Assembly: GCA_025917655.1 (NCBI GenBank)
Contig: CP084608.1
Location: forward strand, 1,984,001-2,048,000
DNA from: Chlorella sorokiniana
Taxonomy: Eukaryota; Chlorophyta; Trebouxiophyceae; Chlorellales; Chlorellaceae
DNA: 64,000 bases
Direction of reading: 5' to 3'
Shown here: in pieces, positions 60,345 through 64,000 of the stretch
Layout: each line of letters begins with the position of its first letter
Position numbering within the stretch: position 1 is the stretch's first letter
Position numbers and translations under genes: made by a program
The notes under the pieces: model-generated
What the model saw: only the letters and a program-made list of their open reading frames with translations
Told to the model about the DNA's origin: nothing
The model's database searches: none

Positions 60345-63300
60345 TCAGATCAGGTCGGCGACGTTCATGGGCATCTCATCTGCACGTAGCAGAACAAGAG
60401 GGAAGGGGGCACTCAGCTTGCAGGGGTGGGAGGACCCCGTACGGACATGCACCTCAGTCAAACAGGCCAAACAATGCAGGGGGTGCATGCCTAAAAGCAG
60501 CCCAGGTCAGACCCAACAGGAGCAAGGGGTGTGTCTGCAAAGCCCATGCAAAGCGTCCCCTCCCTTACGCTGCCGCTTCGCCCAGCGCGCGTGCGCATTC
60601 CCCCCACCCACACCCACCCCACACACACCCACAATGCCTCACCAATCTGTGTGGAGTAGAACTGCTCAATATCACGCAGGATCTTGATGTCATCGTTCTT
60701 CACAAAGTTGATGGCCACACCCTGCGAAGCAGAGGGAAGCAGGAAGCAGCTTTGCGGGATGAGCATCCGGGGATTGAGCAAACTCCTTCGCCCGCGGTAG
60801 CTGCTGCGCAGAATGACCGCGGCTGGAGCGCCAGGCCCGCCCGCAAGCCCGGGGCGTGCAGCTCACCTTGCGTCCGAAGCGTCCCGAGCGGCCGATGCGG
60901 TGGATGTAGAGCTCGCGCGAGTTGGGCAGGTCGTAGTTGATGACGAGGGACACCTGTGGTATGGAGGAAGGTATGTGTGTGTGTAGGAGGGGGAAAGGGG
61001 GGTTGCGCGCGGCGGCGGCGGCAATATGCGACGACCCTCCACCCCAGCCCACACAGATCCCGGATTGGGCGGGCGCTGCGCCCCCGCTGCACTCCCCACT
61101 CAACCCGGGCCCACAGGCTGCTGCCAGGCCTGCCCCTCCATCCCCGCGGCTGCCGGCTCTCCCGTCAACTGTCTTGCCCACACCCGGTTCTCGACACCCT
61201 CCTACTCACCCAGCCATGCAAGCGCACAAGAGCGCCTCGCAGAAGAAAGTTCAAAGATTGCCCGACCCCCTTCCCCTGCTCCTCCTTTTCCCCTTCCGTG
61301 CTTTCCGCACCTGCTGCACATCCAGGCCGCGGGCCCACACGTCGGTGGTGATCAGCACGCGGGTGGCCCCCTTGCGGAACTCCTCCATGATGGCGTCGCG
61401 CTCCTTCTGCGGCATGTCGCCGTGCATGGAGGACACGGTGAAGTTGTTCTGCCGCATCTTGTCAGTCAGCCAGTCAACCTGCACGGGCAGGGAGAAGGAA
61501 AGGGCGACGATGAGGGTTGAACAGATAAACAGAAGTGCCGCCAGCTGAGCACCACCGATCCCCATCGGCTGCCATTCCACCGACACCCACAGCGCAGGGG
61601 AAGCGAGCAGCGCGTGCAACCGCCATTCCCCCGCCCACCTTGCGCTTGGTGTTGCAGAAGATGACTGCCTGGGTGATGGTGAGGGTGTCGTAGAGGTCGC
61701 ACAGCGTGTCGAACTTCCACTCCTCGCGCTCCACCGCCACAAAGAACTGCTTGATGCCCTCCAGCGTCAGCTCATCGCGCTTCACCAGGATGCGCACCGG
61801 GTCCGTCATGAACTTGTGCGTCATCTCCAGCACCTCCCGTGGCAGCGTAGCGGACACCAGCACCACCTGCCCGTCGGGGCAAGGCGGCCAAAGGCAGCAG
61901 GGGGCAGAGGTAAAAGTGTTGGGGGTAGTGGTGCGGTGGGTGGGTGGGTGGATGGGCGGGTGATGAGCTGGGATTGCATCACCGCGATCCGAGTGCTGGG
62001 ACAGGGAAGCACATGCGACCCAGCACGCGCACACACGCCACTGCACGGCCTACCTGCGTCTCGGGCGGCAGGTAGCGGTAGATGTCGTAGATCTGCTCCT
62101 TGAACCCCTTGTTCAACATCTCGTCAGCCTCATCCAGCACCAACGTCTTGATGTTGCTGCGGAAGAGGGGGGGGTGGTGAGCGCAAGGCCGGGGGAGGAG
62201 GGCGGGTGGAGACCAATGCGGCAGATCCAGGGCTCTAGCAGAAGGAGTGCATGAGGGCGGCGAGGGCTCCCCCGCCACACGTGCGTGGACTTGCTGTGGG
62301 CTGGGCCAGCTGGCTTTAAAGGCAGGCAGATGCTGCGCTGCCTCCAGCTGCCCGACCATGCACGGCATGTCCCACGAGACCCAGCTCGCAAGCCTCACCG
62401 CGTGCGCAGGCTGCGGCGCTTGATCATGTCAAACACGCGTCCGGGTGTGCCGCTCACGATGTGCACGCCGCTCTCAAGCTTGCGGATGTCGTCGCCCACA
62501 GACTTGCCGCCAATGCAGGCGTGCGCCTGCGGAGTCAAGACCAGGCAGGCGTGCAAGCAGGTGAGAGGCATGGGCTCAGACTTGAAGACCCCAGCAGTTG
62601 TTGCCGGCGAATTGCAGCCGGTTGTAAGAAAGGCGGGGGCTGGGGCAGGCACGCGGGGCATCAGCAGGGCCCGCCGTGGACCCAGCAGGGCGCACCTGCA
62701 CCGACATGTGATCTCCTATCGCCAAAATGTTCTTTTCTGTTTGCGTGGCCAGCTCCCGCGTGGGGACAGCACTAGCGCTTGGACCCTGCAGTGTGGCAGG
62801 GGGCAGCCATGGGAGATAGTGGGGCCCAGCTTGTCTCGCAATCGACACGGCAGGCGGCAGCAGCTCGCAAACCAAGCACTGCCATGATGTGCAGCACAAG
62901 CAGCCACAGACAGACGGCGTGGCCAACTAGGGAGCCAGAACGCAGCGGCAGCGGGCGCTCACTCCCGCAAAGTGGTGTCCAGCATCTGGCACAGCGTGAT
63001 TGCGATCAGCGACGTTTTGCCCGTGCCCGATTGCGCCTGCGCAATCACGTCGCGGCCCTGGGTGATGGGCAGGACCGCGCGCTGCTGGATGGCCGAGGGC
63101 TTCTCGAAGCCAAACTGGTAGATGCCGCGGAGGAGGTCCTCGCGCAGGGACATAGCGTCAAAGCTGCTGACCACCTTGACGCCCTTGCTGGTCTCAAACT
63201 CCATGCTGTCATCTCCCTCCACGATGTTGGACTTCCTGAGAGGCCAGGGGGCGCCAGCAGAGGGTCAGCAGAGCAGTGGCAGCGAGCAATCCGTCAGCTC

Positions 63301-63445
63301 GCATGTGGGGAGCGGTGATGCCCTTCGTGGGGCGATACACTCCTTGGGTCTGTGACCCCAGCTTGCAGGCGCCACCGAGCTGCAAGCAACAGCCGCAGAG
63401 CAAGACATCGCGCGCATGTGGTACATACCTGCCCTCTGCCGCCAT
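60345..63445 (-). CDS. EIF4A3: DEAD-box RNA helicase eIF4A-III (exon junction complex core)
   Basis: Exon 1 from the ATG at 63445 (MAAEGR) splices across the R codon to [20 protein letters not shown]. All helicase motifs follow in order: Q motif region [17 protein letters not shown], Walker [17 protein letters not shown]-type block ([20 protein letters not shown]), [19 protein letters not shown] near 62125, [62 protein letters not shown], and [19 protein letters not shown]. The end [11 protein letters not shown] is diagnostic of eIF4A-III as opposed to eIF4A-I/II. In eukaryotes it clamps spliced mRNA as part of the exon junction complex and also acts in nuclear pre-rRNA processing. Length matches the family. 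It is divergent from the PP2A catalytic subunit gene. Confidence 0.97.
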
Positions 63446-63856
63446 AGTTCCTGTGACACAGCAACAACAGTCAGCAGGGCACACTAGCAAGCAGACAGCA
63501 GCAGAAGGGCACGGAGGAGGGCGATCACAAGTTCAGGCGCTGCTGCTGGGCCGTTCCGCACCCTGGAGACGTGCTGAAAGTCGAGCTGCTGGAGAACGAA
63601 ACGAACGACGTTTCGGCAGATGCACGGCCTGCTCCAACGCTGCCCTCCATTTTTCCCTGCTGTGCTGCGCTTCATACCTAGTCTGCAAGCTCCGCTCGGC
63701 GCTCGTTTGGCTACCAATCGCCCCAATTAAACGGGCGGCCCGGTCTAGGCTCCCTGCAGCAGCATCAGCCCGGTCTGCGCTTGATCGTAGGGAGGCGAAC
63801 TGCTTGCGGCCACTGTGCGCCGCCCGCCAGCCTGAAAGGCCGTCAAAGCGGGCGAT
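63446..63856. promoter_or_regulatory. Divergent promoter region, eIF4A-III and PP2A-C genes
   Basis: 411 bases between divergent start codons of two housekeeping genes. No clear TATA box. Confidence 0.4.
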
Positions 63857-64000
63857 ATGGCGACAGTGGATTTGGAGGCGTACAAAGACCTTGACCGCGC
63901 CATCGAGCAGCTGCTGCAATGCAAGCCCCTGAGCGAGTTGGAGGTGAAGGAGCTTTGCGTGAAGGCGCAGAACGTGTTCGTTAACGAGAACAACGTGCAG
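63857..64000 (+). CDS. PP2AC: Protein phosphatase 2A catalytic subunit, N-terminal part (runs off window)
   Basis: 48 codons from an ATG at 63857 to the window edge read [20 protein letters not shown], then [20 protein letters not shown] and FVNENNVQ. This is the N-terminus of PP2A-C (plant: DLDRQIEQLMQCKPLSEQEV). The catalytic domain lies beyond the window. No intron in the visible part. PP2A-C is a Ser/Thr phosphatase that works with scaffold and regulatory subunits; the visible N-terminus favours PP2A proper over PP4 or PP6. Confidence 0.9.
   Translation, partial: MATVDLEAYKDLDRAIEQLLQCKPLSELEVKELCVKAQNVFVNENNVQ

Overview
The window is nuclear DNA of a green alga, most likely a Chlorella-clade trebouxiophyte. 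The evidence is GC-rich, intron-dense genes on both strands with GT-AG and occasional GC-AG introns, chloroplast proteins (a DUF1118/RIQ-like thylakoid protein, CYP38), organelle-targeted proteins, hydroxyproline-rich (SPPP) linkers in secreted proteins, and candidate TGTAA polyadenylation signals. No transposon, virus-like element, CRISPR array or tRNA was recognised. Coordinates given for genes run from start codon to stop codon and include introns. Layout, left to right: DUF1118 protein (+); vacuolar Na+/H+ antiporter NHX (-) head-to-head with a PiT Na+/phosphate transporter (+); lumenal cyclophilin CYP38 (-) head-to-head with a small membrane-anchored coiled-coil protein (+); complex I B9/NDUFA3-like subunit (-); agmatine deiminase (-) head-to-head with N-carbamoylputrescine amidase (+); organellar release factor 2 (+); two tandem secreted GH18 chitinases with CBM14 domains (-); a DWARF27-like protein (+); a TLC-domain membrane protein (-); a GT77 arabinosyltransferase-like protein (+); a BORCS8-like protein (-) head-to-head with an inward-rectifier K+ channel (Kir) that carries two cytoplasmic domains in tandem (+); nucleoporin NDC1 (-); NAC beta/BTF3 (-) head-to-head with a PPR-like mitochondrial protein (+); eIF4A-III (-) head-to-head with the start of the PP2A catalytic subunit (+), which runs off the window. 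Genes are packed with short intergenic gaps and mostly alternate in strand, so many promoters are shared. Three arrangements suggest joint function: the two consecutive enzymes of the plant-type agmatine route to putrescine share one promoter region; a Na+-coupled phosphate importer shares a 211-bp intergenic region with a vacuolar Na+ sequestration antiporter; and two closely related chitinases lie in tandem. The most novel-looking gene is the Kir channel with a duplicated cytoplasmic domain. Several well-conserved genes change frame by one base inside G/C (once T) homopolymers. This looks like a homopolymer-length problem in the assembly more than gene decay, and gene models here should allow for it.
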